Shown: positions 11,846-23,200, numbered from the stretch's first letter. The stretch is 64,000 nt of DNA from Pseudeuparius sepicola (GCA_963920635.1 OY987298.1:83089454-83153453), one strand, 5' to 3'. Numbers and translations are program-made. The notes: generated from the letters alone by a model not told the origin.

Positions 11846-12044
11846 CCAACTTTCCAAGCGTACCTATATACATAGTTGTTATATGTTTATGTAATTTATT
11901 GTTGTGTCATACATTACACTATAGTCAGCATTGTATATATTTTTAGCCCTGAAGAAGACGAAAAATATACGTCGAAACGTCGGCACTTTCTAAAAAAAAC
12001 AGATATTGTTGTTTTTGTCCTCAACCTGATATTTTGCCCATCAA
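11846..12044 (+). mobile_element. Solo PLE terminal repeat with intact hammerhead core (L1)
   Basis: This ~200-bp unit matches the 3' repeat after the PLE endonuclease in other arms (from AACTTTCCAAGCG to GATATTTTGCCCATCAA) but lies in opposite orientation to that PLE and has no PLE coding sequence next to it. It abuts the truncated foldback. It is best read as the terminal repeat of a second, inverted PLE copy. Confidence 0.65.
11941..11994 (+). ncRNA. Hammerhead ribozyme-like motif (L1)
   Basis: Reading 5' to 3': stem I strand GCC (11946-11948); conserved CTGAAGA (11949-11955, fits CUGANGA); stem II GACG (11957-11960), 9-nt loop, CGTC (11970-11973); GAAAC (11974-11978); GTC (11979-11981) with predicted cleavage after 11981; then stem I partner GGC (11982-11984). 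Beyond an internal loop, T-run and A-run could extend stem I. The almost loopless stem III (AC/GT) is the minimal type reported for Penelope-like elements, which often act as dimers. Activity is not shown here. Confidence 0.7.
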
Positions 12045-12267
12045 CTCAAATAGTGAGGACGCTACATTTCCACTATTATTATCATTATTATTCATTATGC
12101 ATTATTTTTCGTTTGAAGTGCACTTATAATTTTTTTCATTGCTTATTCTATTTTCGATCATTTCTGCGCTTAAAATACTACCTGTTATTTTTGAAGATAT
12201 GCAACATGGATTCATTTTTTCTGAATTTTCACGACTCGACTTAACCTATATGTAAATTAAATAACAG

Positions 12268-12482
12268 ACGCGGACGGCCTCGTTCGGTCGCTGTTTCGGG
12301 ACGCTCGCCGCTGGGTCGGCTGGGCTCGCCCACCATAATAATAATTAAAGGCCGAACATATGCGTAACCTACGTTTATATCTTCGCGCAGCTCGGGCGCG
12401 TTAGCTCTTGTCGCAGACGTATGGCTTGCCTAGATTCGACCGCTCGGGCCGCTACGGGCTTGCCCACCGGCATCGGCTGGAG
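12268..12482. other. GC-rich block in L1
   Basis: About 215 bp rich in CG dinucleotides inside very AT-rich DNA, kept in R1 (17733-17946), R2 (28593-28803) and R3 (51072-51285) but absent from L2. It holds no long frame. It could be the 5' or promoter part of an unrecognised element. CpG retention is notable because other CpGs in the arms have decayed. Confidence 0.45.
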
Positions 12483-13570
12483 AAAAATGCATAATTAGGA
12501 CCCCCTGTATACAATTGTATTTACATGGGTATGATCTTGCGCCAAAGATACTTAAGAATTATTGATAAAAGGCATTTTTAATATATGGTCTCCTTGGTAT
12601 TACTTATTTCCCAAAGTCCTCTAGATATAGCTTAATTTGAACTAAGAAAATATTACTTATTTTATAGACTTAGGTACCATTACAATATATATTTTTCAAC
12701 TTGTCTAAATGAATTTCATCGAAATTACAACCTGAAATAGGCTCCAATGGTTTCTTCGGAGATAAATTTTCTAAAGGTATTTTCTATTAAAAGAATTAGA
12801 CGTTAGGTATGTTGTTTTCCCAATTTTTCTAAAAATTTTAGCTTCAGTTTTCGTAAAACTTTTTTCTCTAATGATTTTTTCATTAATATATTCTGAGTAA
12901 ACTAAGAGAAAATAGGACTAGATTTATTGTTGTCATTTTTCTTAAAAAAAAACTAGCGGCCCTTCTCGGCTTCCCACGGGCAAACATTTGTAAACTTTTT
13001 ACATCTTGGGTTACATTATTGGAGTTTTCGTAGGGATGCCTAATTTAACTCGATTAACAATATAGCCTATGTTACTCAGTGGTAATGTAGCATTCTATTA
13101 GTGAAAGAATTTTTAATATTGGTCTAGTAGTTATTGAGTTTATTCATTACAAACAAAAATACAAATATTTTCTCTTTATAGTATTAGTACAGATAAAACA
13201 ATTTTTGTGTGTTCTATTCGATTGGGCAATACAAATTTTGTATTTTACAAATTCCTTTAAACAGAGGTAAACTGAAAGCTACAGAATACTAATACTCTGA
13301 TTCAAAGCCAGTTATATTGAGTTTTTAAAATTTATAAATTATTCATATTGATTACCTCCGAAAAAGGCCGTTGCTGATGCAACACAAAAGAGCAAAAGCA
13401 CTATTAGAAATATCTACTAAAAACTTTTATCATATGTCATAACCAGTAACCAGAATTCAAAGTTGGAGTGGAGGCTAATTATTTTAAAAAATCGTTCGGT
13501 AATATTTACGGCAAAACTATTGTTTTAAAATTAATTTTATTTAGAAATAAATACTACGCGGCAGATCTTT
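12483..13570. other. Inner segment of L1, possible Helitron-type end
   Basis: No gene is seen. On the minus strand the segment ends near 12953 with GGGCCGCTAG followed by a T-run, after a GC-rich semi-palindrome (CCCGTGGGAAGCCGAGAAGGG). CTAG followed by T, preceded by a GC hairpin, is typical of Helitron 3' termini, and the AT-rich text upstream resembles insect Helitron tails. No 5' TC terminus or Rep/helicase gene is visible, so the call is tentative. Confidence 0.35.
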
Positions 13571-13603
13571 GGGGGGGGGGCTAAAGCCCCAAGCCCCCCC
13601 CCC
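13571..13603. repeat. G-tract/C-tract hairpin (L1)
   Basis: G10, then CTAAAGCCCCAAG, then C10. The middle contains GGGGCTAAAGCCCC. The other copies at 16631-16663, 28018-28040, 49426-49460 and 49988-50019 vary in tract length. It can form a strong hairpin, or quadruplex-prone G-runs on either strand. Confidence 0.6.
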
Positions 13604-13754
13604 TGGTCCACTGATCATAACGCACAAAAATCACCAGTCACCTTCATGACCGCACTGCCCGAGTTTATTGCCTAAGCCGCGTGCCGTTCTTTAGAACATC
13701 AGAAGCGATAGGAAAATAACGCGATGCGACCGCTATTCTTGCGGTGTTGTCAAA

Positions 13755-13820
13755 TTTCGGATGCCACTTAATCTAACGTGTAAGAATTAATATACACCAG
13801 AAACGTTCTGGATGTCACGA
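13755..13820 (-). repeat. Inner-end inverted 9-mer copies of L1
   Basis: GGATGCCAC (13759-13767) and GGATGTCAC (13810-13818) are the reverse-complement orientation of the outer-end GTGACATCC motifs. They are conserved in R2 as GTGACATCC 27803-27811 and GTGGCATCC 27854-27862. Confidence 0.45.
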
Positions 13821-14004
13821 GTCGATGGAGTAAAATTATCCAGAGTATATTTAATATACAAAACCGCGCAACTCGCGCGCCACCTGGTATACAGGGTTAA
13901 CTATCACTTAGTACAAAAATTTTTATGGCAGATAAAGAAAAATTAGACTTGCTAAAATAAATTTTCAAAAATTTTCTAACATTTGTCTTAAGCCTAAAAA
14001 AATT

Positions 14005-14452
14005 GGTCTACGCCCTACCCAACAAGCCAAAAACCAACAAGAAATAAAAAACACGATCCCAGCCATCGATTTAAAACCATCTACGTAAAAACAAAAATAT
14101 GAGGTTATTGTTTATCTCTGTCACATGACTACATTGCGCATGTCAGTACACGCGGTTATTGCTTTAGACCAGGCACCGTTTTTATCGTACAAGGACGATA
14201 CACAAATGATCCATAAATCGGCTGGAACAGTGCGTGTATCGTCCCGTGTCGGTAGGTACATAATTCAGTTGGAACAGCCAGCGGGGTAGTGCGCATGCGC
14301 TGAACGTGCTTGAGCACGGTTATTGGCCCTGTTGGAACAAACCTTTTCAAGTTTAGCTAGTAGCCGACGGAGGGCATTTGCGAATGTAACATGGCGTTAT
14401 TTCCCAGTTTTGTCTTGATTTTCGCGGCAAATCGTTCAGCGTCTTTGTGAAA
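14005..14452. promoter_or_regulatory. Upstream region of the DD41D transposase gene
   Basis: This is unique sequence not shared with the arms. It contains a perfect 11-bp inverted repeat (GGACGATACAC 14193-14203, GTGTATCGTCC 14234-14244), three TGGAACA copies (near 14223, 14270, 14333), and the palindrome GCGCATGCGC near 14288, which matches the core of NRF-1/erect-wing type promoter sites. There is no TATA box close to the start codon. Promoter function is inferred from position and motifs. Confidence 0.4.
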
Positions 14453-15771
14453 ATGCCGGAGTATTCGAACGCCGAGTTAACGGACATGGTTATAATGTAC
14501 GGGAGATGCGATGAAAGTGCACATCGAGCTGCAGCAGAATACCGTATTCGTTTTCCTAACAGGGCAAATATGCCTAACCCACGTACTTTCGTGAACATTG
14601 TACAACGTATGCGAAACACTGGTGTTTTGCAAGCTCGAAGGGGTGGGCCTGGAGGGCAAATGAACATGGACGATGTTGAGTCAGTGCTTGATTTGGTGGA
14701 AGAGCAACCTTCCATAAGCACTACAGCTATTGCAAGGAGATTGGGAATATCTCAGAACAAGGCAAGTAAAATAAAACCAATAAAACTGACTTCTACCAAA
14801 GACTATCCCATGTGATGGGATTGTCTTTGCTTGCACCTAATACCTACATAAAATTTAAAATGTAACAATACAATTATTTACAGGCATGGAGGATTCTAAG
14901 GGAAAACGGCCTTCACCCTTATCACATACAAAAGGTCCAAGCATTAGAAGCAAATGATTTTCCGGTGAGAATGACCTACTGCACTTGGCTACGTGATCGA
15001 ATCGCCCAAGACCCAAACTTTGTTTTCAACATTCTTTGGACAGACGAATGCTGCTTCACACGTGCTGGGGTTTTAAACACGTATGTAAATTTTTACTTAC
15101 TTATAGCTTTCTCTCCTCCATATTATCTTTTTTATTTATTATAAAATTGGCTATGTCAATCCTAACGCCTTCGCCAAAATTGTGAATATTTCTAATTTTT
15201 GTTTTTTTTTTTTAGACACAACAGCCATATTTGGTCCGATGAGAACCCACATGCTGTTCGGCGGTTTAATTTCCAACGTCGGTTTTCCATCAATGTTTGG
15301 GCTGGAGTTTATGGAGATCGATTAATTGGACCATACATTCTACCGGAAAATTTAAACGCTGAACGATACTTGTATTTTCTGACAAATGTTTTGTTTGATA
15401 ATTTGCCACTACAAGTACTGCATGACATGTGGTTTATGCACGATGGTGCACCAGCCCATTTTGCGAGACCTGTTCGTGCACTTTTAGACGACCAATGCCC
15501 CAACCGTTGGATCGGAAGAGGAGGGCCCATTGCATGGCCGCCGCGATCACCAGACTTGAATCCAATGGATTTTTGTATTTGGGGATTCATGAAGGCGATT
15601 GTGTACGAGCAGGAAATCGACAACGAGCAGCAGTTACGTGAACGAATTGAAGGTGCAGCTGTCCAAATCCGGAATAATCATGGACTTTTTGCACGTATCC
15701 GGACTTCTTTAGTTAACCGAGTGAATTTGTGCATCGAAGTTAACGGCGGCCTCTTTGAACAGCTACTGTAG
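14453..15771 (+). CDS. DD41D-type IS630-Tc1-mariner transposase, three exons
   Basis: Exons 14453-14761, 14884-15080 and 15216-15771 join in frame into 353 residues ending in TAG. An N-terminal helix-turn-helix region resembling the insect DUF4817 domain (about 4-60) is followed by a second HTH (about 75-125, with SISTTAIARRLGIS). The DDE_3 catalytic core has D157 (in WTDE), D245 (in MHDGAPAH) and D287 (in WPPRSPDLNPMD). D245 and D287 are separated by 41 residues, hence DD41D. Intron 1 has a GC donor (AAG|GCAAGT) and AG acceptor; intron 2 is GT-AG. ATG 14453 is preferred because an upstream in-frame GTG is not a normal eukaryotic start. All three catalytic residues and the frame are intact, unlike every other coding remnant here, so it is recently active or conserved. 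It lies in the loop between L1 and R1. Confidence 0.85.
14762..14883 (+). other. Intron 1 of transposase, GC-AG type
   Basis: The donor is AAG|GCAAGT, the strong consensus seen at rare GC-AG introns; the acceptor is TTATTTACAG. Only this choice restores the conserved A-W-R-I-L context across the junction. The nearby GT (14766) would shift the frame of the joined product. Confidence 0.7.
15081..15215 (+). other. Intron 2 of transposase, GT-AG type
   Basis: Donor AACAC|GTATGT and acceptor after a T-rich tract, TTTTTTTAG|ACAC. Splicing gives N-T-H-N-S-H-I-W-S-D-E, a continuous transposase sequence, with the intron in phase 2. Confidence 0.75.
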
Positions 15772-16229
15772 TGCTTTGCATGTGCATTTGTGCAATGTGT
15801 GCTAGTGCAGTTGTGATTTTTCGGTTACCCTTCGGGGTTTTCCTGGCGGAGGGGATCTACCTCGTCGTGGTCGTCAGGCTGAGTACCTCGCTTCAAACAA
15901 AAGGAATAGCAGAGGGAAACCAAGAGATCCCCAACAGATTTAAAAAATGTGAATGTTGTGTTGTGTGACTTTTAATGTAAAAAAGCAAGAAAACAGAAAA
16001 TGGTGCAAACAATCCTGGAAATGTCAGTAAGGTAGGTGTTTCATAGGCATTCTACATGTTCCTCAGAAAGTAATCGTTTTTAAAAGGAAATCGAAATTTT
16101 GTGGTGAATCCTCGGATAAATTGATAGACGTGGCAACGCCGCGCTATTGACATATGCGAAATTTTTAGACATGTCGCGCGGGCGTCCATAGGCGGCGTTT
16201 TTTGAGGGGTTTAATACAATTTGAAAAAA
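15772..16229. other. 3' part of the loop, unique sequence
   Basis: No gene is seen. No clear terminal inverted repeat matches the upstream side, apart from a weak pair (14134-14157 GCGCATGTCA..CGCGG against 16139-16165 on the opposite strand). So the transposase unit has no obvious TIRs of its own other than the flanking giant arms. Confidence 0.45.
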
Positions 16230-17232
16230 AATTTTTTTAGGCTTAAGACAAATGTTAGAAAATTTTTGAAAATTTATTTTAGCAAGTCTAATTTTTCTTT
16301 ATCTGCCATAAAAATTTTTGTACTAAGTGATAGTTAACCCTGTATACCAGGTGGCGCGCGAGTTGCGCGGTTTTGTATATTAAATATACTCTGGATAATT
16401 TTACTCCATCGACTCGTGACATCCAGAACGTTTCTGGTGTATATTAATTCTTACACGTTAGATTAAGTGGCATCCGAAATTTGACAACATCGCAAGAATA
16501 GCGGTCGCATCGCGTTATTTTCCTATCGCTTCTGATGTTCTAAAGAACGGCACGCGGCTTAGGCAATAAACTCGGGCAGTGCGGTCATGAAGGTGACTGG
16601 TGATTTTTGTGCGTTATGATCAGTGGACCAGGGGGGGGGGCTTGGGGCTTTAGCCCCCCCCCAAAGATCTGCCGCCTAGTATTTATTTCTAAATAAAATT
16701 AATTTTAAAACAATAGTTTTGCCGTAAATATTACCGAACGATTTTTTAAAATAATTAGCCTCCACTCCAACTTTGAATTCTGGTTACTGGTTATGATATA
16801 TGATAAAAGTTTTTAGTAGATATTTCTAATAGTGCTTTTGCTCTTTTGTGTTGCATCAGCAACGGCCTTTTTCGGAGGTAAATCAATATGAATAATTTAT
16901 AAATTTTAAAAACTCAATATAACTGGCTTTAAATCAGAGTATTAGTATTCTGTAGCTTTCAGTTTACCTCTGTTTAAAGGAATTTGTGAAATACAAAATT
17001 TGTATTGCCCAATCGAATAGAACACACAAAAATTGTTTTATCTGTACTAATACTATAAAGAGAAAATATTTGTATTTTGTTTGTAATGAATAAACTCAAT
17101 AACTACTAGACCGATATTAAAAATGCTTTCACCAATAGAATGCTACATTACCACTGAGTAACATAGGCTATATTGTTAATCGAGTTAAATTAGGCATCCC
17201 TACGAAAACTCCAATAATGTAACCCAAGATGT

Positions 17233-17280
17233 AAAAAGTTTACAAATGTTTGCCCGTGGGAAGCCGAGAAGGGCCGCTAG
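17233..17280 (+). other. Possible Helitron-type 3' terminus (R1)
   Basis: GTTTGCCCGTGGG then AAGCCGAGAAGGG then CCGCTAG, followed by a T-run. Equivalent ends lie at 28114 in R2 and at 50624 and 51596 in R3; L1 and L2 carry it on minus at 12953 and 48808. Support is the CTAG-T ending and GC-rich semi-palindrome only. Confidence 0.35.
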
Positions 17281-17732
17281 TTTTTTTTTAAGAAAAATGA
17301 CAACAATAAATCTAGTCCTATTTTCTCTTAGTTTACTCAGAATATATTAATGAAAAAATCATTAGAGAAAAAAGTTTTACGAAAACTGAAGCTAAAATTT
17401 TTAGAAAAATTGGGAAAACAACATACCTAACGTCTAATTCTTTTAATAGAAAATACCTTTAGAAAATTTATCTCCGAAGAAACCATTGGAGCCTATTTCA
17501 GGTTGTAATTTCGATGAAAAATATATATTGTAATGGTACCTAAGTCTCTATAAAATAAGTAATATTTTCTTAGTTCAAATTAAGCTATATCTAGAGGACT
17601 TTGGGAAATAAGTAATACCAAGGAGACCATATATTAAAAATGCCTTTTATCAATAATTCTTAAGTATCTTTGGCGCAAGATCATACCCATGTAAATAAAA
17701 TTATTTATTATTATCCTAATTATGCATTCTTC

Positions 17733-17946
17733 TCCAGCCGATGCCGGTGGGCAAGCCCGTAGCGGCCCGAGCGGTCGAATCTAGTCAAGCCATACGTCTG
17801 CGACAAGAGCTAACGCGCCCGAGCTGCGCAAAGATATAAACGTAGGTTACGCATATGTTCTGCCTTTAATTATTATTATGGTGGGCGAGCCCAGCCGACC
17901 CAGCGGCGAGCGTCCCGAAACAGCGACCGAACGAGGCCGTCCGCGG
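17733..17946. other. GC-rich block in R1
   Basis: Reverse complement of the L1 block at 12268-12482, with a few substitutions and a small change at its inner border (the flanking GGGGGTCC string seen in R2 and R3 is replaced by TTATTATT near 17700). Confidence 0.45.
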
Positions 17947-18170
17947 TCTGTTATTTAATTTACATATAGGTTAAATCAAGTCGTGAAAATTCAGAAAAAA
18001 TGAATCCATGTTGCATATCTTCAAAAATAACAGGTAGTATTTTAAGCGCAGAAATGATCGAAAATAGAATAAGCAATGAAAAAAATTATAAGTGCACTTC
18101 AAACGAAAAATAATGCATAATGAATAATAATGATAATAATAGTGGAAATGTAGCGTCCTCACTATTTGAG

Positions 18171-18369
18171 TTGATGGGCAAAATATCAGGTTGAGGACAA
18201 AAACAACAATATCTGTTTTTTTTTAGAAAGTGCCGACGTTTCGACGTATATTTTTCGTCTTCTTCAGGGCTAAAAATATATACAATGCTGACTATAGTGT
18301 AATGTATGACACAACAATAAATTACATAAACATATAACAACTATGTATATAGGTACGCTTGGAAAGTTG
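18171..18369 (-). mobile_element. Solo PLE terminal repeat (R1)
   Basis: Same unit as 11846-12044. It lies in opposite orientation to the PLE coding remnant of this arm (20274-24154) and abuts the truncated end of the foldback at about 18370. Confidence 0.65.
18226..18276 (-). ncRNA. Hammerhead ribozyme-like motif (R1)
   Basis: Core at 18232-18270 on minus: GCC, CTGAAGA, stem II GACG/CGTC, GAAAC, GTC, GGC. All conserved core positions match the L1 motif. The predicted cleavage position is opposite 18235. Confidence 0.7.
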
Positions 18370-18370
18370 G

Positions 18371-20270
18371 AATTTTTCGTATTACAGTTTTTGTCGAAAC
18401 AAAAACGCTTAAACTTTGGCGTACAATGTGTGGTATCATTGAGTAAAGGAATAAAATTATTCCTTTACTCAATGGTGGTATGGATTCTTGGGAAGAAAAT
18501 ATATGGGAAGCCAGTTGTCGTTTACTGAAGTCCATCCATAAGATCCAGGATCTTCAAGTTGTGACTTCGCAACATTACTTGAATATTTTTAACTGCTACG
18601 GGCATCTGCAACTGCCAATAATTAAACAATCCAATATATAATTTCAAACTAGTAATACCTCAAAAAATGTTGATAAAAAGCACAATCAGTAGGGGGAAGA
18701 TCGAAGAAGGTTTATTAGATTTGGTGGCCATTGCGTTTAGTGACTATGGCCACATTTTTATGTTTACAGCTCTTTGTTTTTGCGTGATTTTAAAAAGTCA
18801 CGAAACGCATGCACCTATCTACTACTATGCACGTTAAAATCTAAAATCTATAAAATAAATAAACATTTCATTTCCATAAACAAAATTGTACAAAAATTCT
18901 TACGAATTTTCCCCTACTAACATTTTTTGAGGTATTACAAGTTTGAAATTATATATTATATAATAAACATTTTTTGAGGTATTACAAGTTTGAAATTATA
19001 TATTGGATTGTCTCATTATTGGCAATTGCAGGTGCACGTACAGTTAAAAAGATGGTATTCAAGTAACGTTGCGAAGTTGCAACTTGAAGATCCTTTATCT
19101 TATGGATATAGACTTCAGTAAATGACAATTGAATTCTCATATTTTCATCTCAAGAATCCATACCAAACATTGTACGCCAAAGCTTAAGCCTTTTTGTTCC
19201 GACAAAAAGTGTAATGCAAAAAAGTGCAAATTTAATATTATAAAAAATCAATATAAAAATTTTTTTATTTTGCAGTTCATTAAATAAATGGTGACTTTAA
19301 ACAGATACATAAAATAAGCAGGTGGTTGTTTGTTCATCTGGCAACTGTAATTACTGCTCAAAAATTGCCAAAAATCAACTATTTGGTTATTTTATTTTAT
19401 TGGTCTGCTTGAACCCACATTATTTGGTCTAAAATTAATAATTAATTTTACCAGCGATCTGTTATAGAATAGTCCACACGGAGAGGTAAAACTACCACAA
19501 GTCGTATATCTGAGAGTACTTCCAAATAGTTTATGTAAACGCTCCCAGAGACTTACCTACTCTTTGTCTTTTAGAGATCGTTTACAATGGCAGTGAGTTC
19601 TCCCTGAAAGGGTTTACATTGGCAAACTATTAGGAAGTACTCTAAGATATTTATACTTGTGATAGTTTCACTTGCGCGTGTAAACTACGCATTAGTTGTT
19701 GAGACATGCCTGCCACGCGTGGATATTCTCACGCAAGGGATTAATTTTGCGTTCCACGTGAGTAGCGTGCGCCACAAAAAAAATCACAGTTCAAAAACTA
19801 TAGGCGCTATAGGTAATTTTTTTTACCAAAAACTTCTTTTATGTTTTGGGCACATTTCCCTTGCAGCATGTATATAAAAATTTCCGCAAATAAAAAAGTT
19901 TCTCGCTTAGTGAAAATTTCATTACACTTTTTATAACCTTGCAATTTTGTTGTTATTTAAAGTGGTTAATAAACAATATTGGACAATAACAATGGCATTC
20001 GTTGTAAGCGCTCATATGTTAACTTCAATTTAAAAAAAATCGAGTCAATAGCTCCACTACTCTCAAAGATATGACGATGGAAACGTAAAAAACACAATTT
20101 CCGTTTTTTCGAAATAAAAAAGGTCTCGACCACAAAAAAATGTCTTAAATCGCCATTTCGTATGCAGAGTGATGTACTTAACAACACCTATGGGGTCTGA
20201 TCTAGTCTGATCTACCCACAAAATTTTTTTTTTGAGAACGGAGCGACTTTTTTGCCCGATTTCGCTCCAC
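18371..20270. mobile_element. Foldback element, R1 copy, one arm truncated
   Basis: It ends with CGATTTCGCTCCAC followed by TA and then PLE reverse-transcriptase coding sequence. The other arm is cut at the solo PLE repeat, as in L1 and R2. Confidence 0.6.
18437..18474. mobile_element. 38-bp hairpin insertion (R1)
   Basis: Same hairpin as at 11742, flanked by GTGGTAT at 18430-18436 and 18475-18481. Confidence 0.8.
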
Positions 20271-20273
20271 TAG

Positions 20274-23200
20274 TAGGTACCTTTCTTAAAACTGTATGTT
20301 GATGACATAATTTTAGCCATTCCAAAAAACCATGAATCTGAGTTGCTACAGATATTTATAGTCGAATTAAATTACGGACTTAAGCTTGCAAAAAATTGTA
20401 ACATTATGAATTAAAGTGAATCCTATGTATTTTGAGGTCTTTCCGAAAAAAGTAAAAAAAAAATGTAGCCCCGGGTCGAAATTGCCCAAATTTGGGGTTA
20501 TGTTCATTTTTCAATTTTGCGCAGGCGTATCTTGGAAACGAATCAATATTTTGAAACGGGGTTTACACCATTTTAAAGCATAGGAAAATTGGTAATTTTC
20601 ATGTCCCTTGAAAAATTTTGATCCGAGGCACCGTTCCCGAGATATAGACGATTGAAATGTATGTAGTATTTTGAGAAAAAATTGGGTGCTGAAGGCCGAA
20701 AATTTGAATGTTCGAACACTAAAGTTTTCATAACTTTGGTAAAAATTAAGATATTTGAAAAAACAAAAATGCGTTTTGAATGTAAGGGACGAGACTATTG
20801 ATATCCAGAGGGACGCAAGAAAAATCCCAAAATTGGGCATATGGCGGAGGGGCAAAGTGTACCCATGACCTAATTTCATTTGTTGCCTGTAACAGGCAAA
20901 CTATTTGAAATTTGTTAATGCCACTGACAGAGCTTACTCTTGAATGTCCATTCTTATGTTTGTATGAGTTTTACCGAAATCGGACTATAATTGGCCAAGA
21001 TATCAAAGAATTAAATTTTTTTTTCCCAAAAAAATTTTTTTTTTTGAAAATCTGAAATGCACAAAAATGCCAAAAATGCACCCAATGACTAGAATTTTTT
21101 TATTTTTTAGTACCTCAATGTGTCTAGAATACCACTACGTTATAGAAAATTCGTCAAAAATATTTTGTCTATTTTTCTGACATTGTTCATTGTGTGAGTA
21201 CCAAAAAAACATGGTTTTTGGGAAAAGTTGCCTAAATTGGCAATTTTCAATTACTTGGTCTGAAAGGTGGGCAAACCTAAATTGGATGTCGTCTCAACAT
21301 GTGTACGAAGTTACAAGTCTGTATGTCTATTCTAAGTTTTAGAATTCCCCCGACAAAAGTCCCGTTACACGCGCTCCGCGGGATCCAAAAATCGTACAGT
21401 GTCACTATTGAAGCAGGCACCATAAGGGATTTTTTTTTATTTTTGGATAAAATGTTAATTTGACTTTGCCATCGATTTGTGCTTGTCAGAGGATGAAAAT
21501 GACGTCGCAAGAGTCGACCACGTGACTTGCGGTATCTGTCAAAATTGACAGTTTTTTCAAAAATTATCCAAAATCGGCTTTATTTGACACATTTTCGATA
21601 AAAGTTATTAGAAAAAGTTGTTTCTTTTGCAATTTTTGGCCTACATACCAATTTTCAGAGACCCTTGATAACATTTAACTTTTTGCGTGTTTTTGTAAAA
21701 AAATTTCCAAACATTTCAACTGAAATGTATTTATTGAAAGTTGAATTTTTACCTAACCTAACCAGTTGATTTCTTAAACAATCTCTATTTGGTTTAAAAA
21801 ATTATGTTAAGCTTGGTGCAAAGTTGATTTAATTTCAAAGGTTTGATGAACACAAACCTAGTCTATTTTTCACGTCGTTAACTACTTTCATCTAAAAAGA
21901 GTTATGTAAAGAGAATACAAATAAATGAACACATTTGGTTCATTTGGAAATTAAAGTAGCGGTTCCCGATGGAAATTTATCTCTGATAACAGTTTAAGTA
22001 AAAAAAATGAGTAGGCTATGGAGACAGAAATCTTGCATTCCATTTGCGCGCTTTGAGTGCCGAACATTGCCAGAGAAATGTATACAAAATGGTTTCTATT
22101 GACAATCATCCCAAAAGTAAATGTTCAGGTTCTCGTTGAGATAAAGGCCATTGCTTTCCAGATATTCTGCCGTCTTCTTTTAAATGGAGGAAAATTTCGT
22201 TGAATAACAATGACTTGTCGATTTACTGAAAGAGAGAGAAAAAATGGGGAAAAAAATCAGAAAAAACTTTTTGTCATATTTTTGCATACTATTGCAGATT
22301 TGGGCATGCGACTTATCACATTCAAAATATATCCGAAAAATACTCATTTTTTGTTCTTAGGAAATTGCTCATAAAACAAAAGTGGTTTTCTCTTAAATCC
22401 AAAATTTTCAATTTTTTCGAGTAAGAACAAGCACACTGTCGACCTTTTCCGTAATTTGGGCACCTTACAGACATTAGCGCAATTTCGTTTTGTTTCCATC
22501 TACAAGAGTGCCTGAAAATACGTAATAATCAGTAGGTCAAAAAATTGATGTTTTGCAAATTTTTCGCAAAATATTACAGATTTCGCCACCCGACCTCATT
22601 CGAAAGGTAACCAGAAAATACGCATTTTTTGTTTAGCATATATATCTTCTCGTATTTCAAGTTTTTTTTTCAAATCACGAAAAACCAGATTTTAGAGAAC
22701 AAAAAACAAACTTATCTTATCACCAAGTTGGAACTTACACACAGGCTTAGGATTAATTTCCTAAAATTATTTACAGTATATTTTTTGTGTATTTTTTTGC
22801 GTTCTTTCCGAAGGTGAAGTAAGCTTTCTACCAAAATTTTTTTTTAGATAGTCCCGGAAAACCGCGCCAAAATCGCATGAGAAACAATTTCAAAAAATTT
22901 CCCTTTCCGGTTTTTTGCAAATTTCCGAAAAACTATGGCAGATTTCGCCGCAGGACCTATTTTGTTTGAAAGCCAAAAAAAACCCAAAATCTCTCATAGG
23001 CACATATTATGGCCTAACACTTATAGTTTCGCCACAAATTCAATGTGAATTTCGTGTTCATGGTTCTGATCAAAAAAACGAAAAAAGCAACTTTTTGGTA
23101 TAAGCGCCTCTGGCGGCGAGAAATACGCCTTAAAAATATGGGTATATGAATTTCCGAACTATTTTTGCCTCCTCTTTCGACTGGTGCATTTATTTTTACC

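Larger units (their letters stand above)
3497..14004 (+). repeat. Giant repeat arm L1 (outer to inner, + orientation)
   Basis: From 3542 to 14004 this is the reverse complement of 16230-27480, at high identity judged by hand. It is shorter than R1 mainly because most of the PLE endonuclease/RT coding part and one end of the 3-kb element are missing (breakpoint at 6988). The outer end abuts a (TA)n(CA)n microsatellite at 3497-3543. The inner end is AAGCCTAAAAAAATT ending at 14004, where homology to R1 stops abruptly and the transposase-bearing loop begins. Confidence 0.9.

Noticed and set aside
11876..12244. 122-codon frame rich in Y/F across the hammerhead region
   Set aside because: It overlaps the ribozyme core and the AT-rich PLE repeat, and is frameshifted in R1 and R2. 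Not a gene.
14353..14721. 122-codon frame antisense to the transposase first exon
   Set aside because: Shadow of exon 1; the sense strand has clear domain and splice evidence.
15309..15623. Antisense frame within transposase exon 3
   Set aside because: Shadow of the catalytic core; no independent support.
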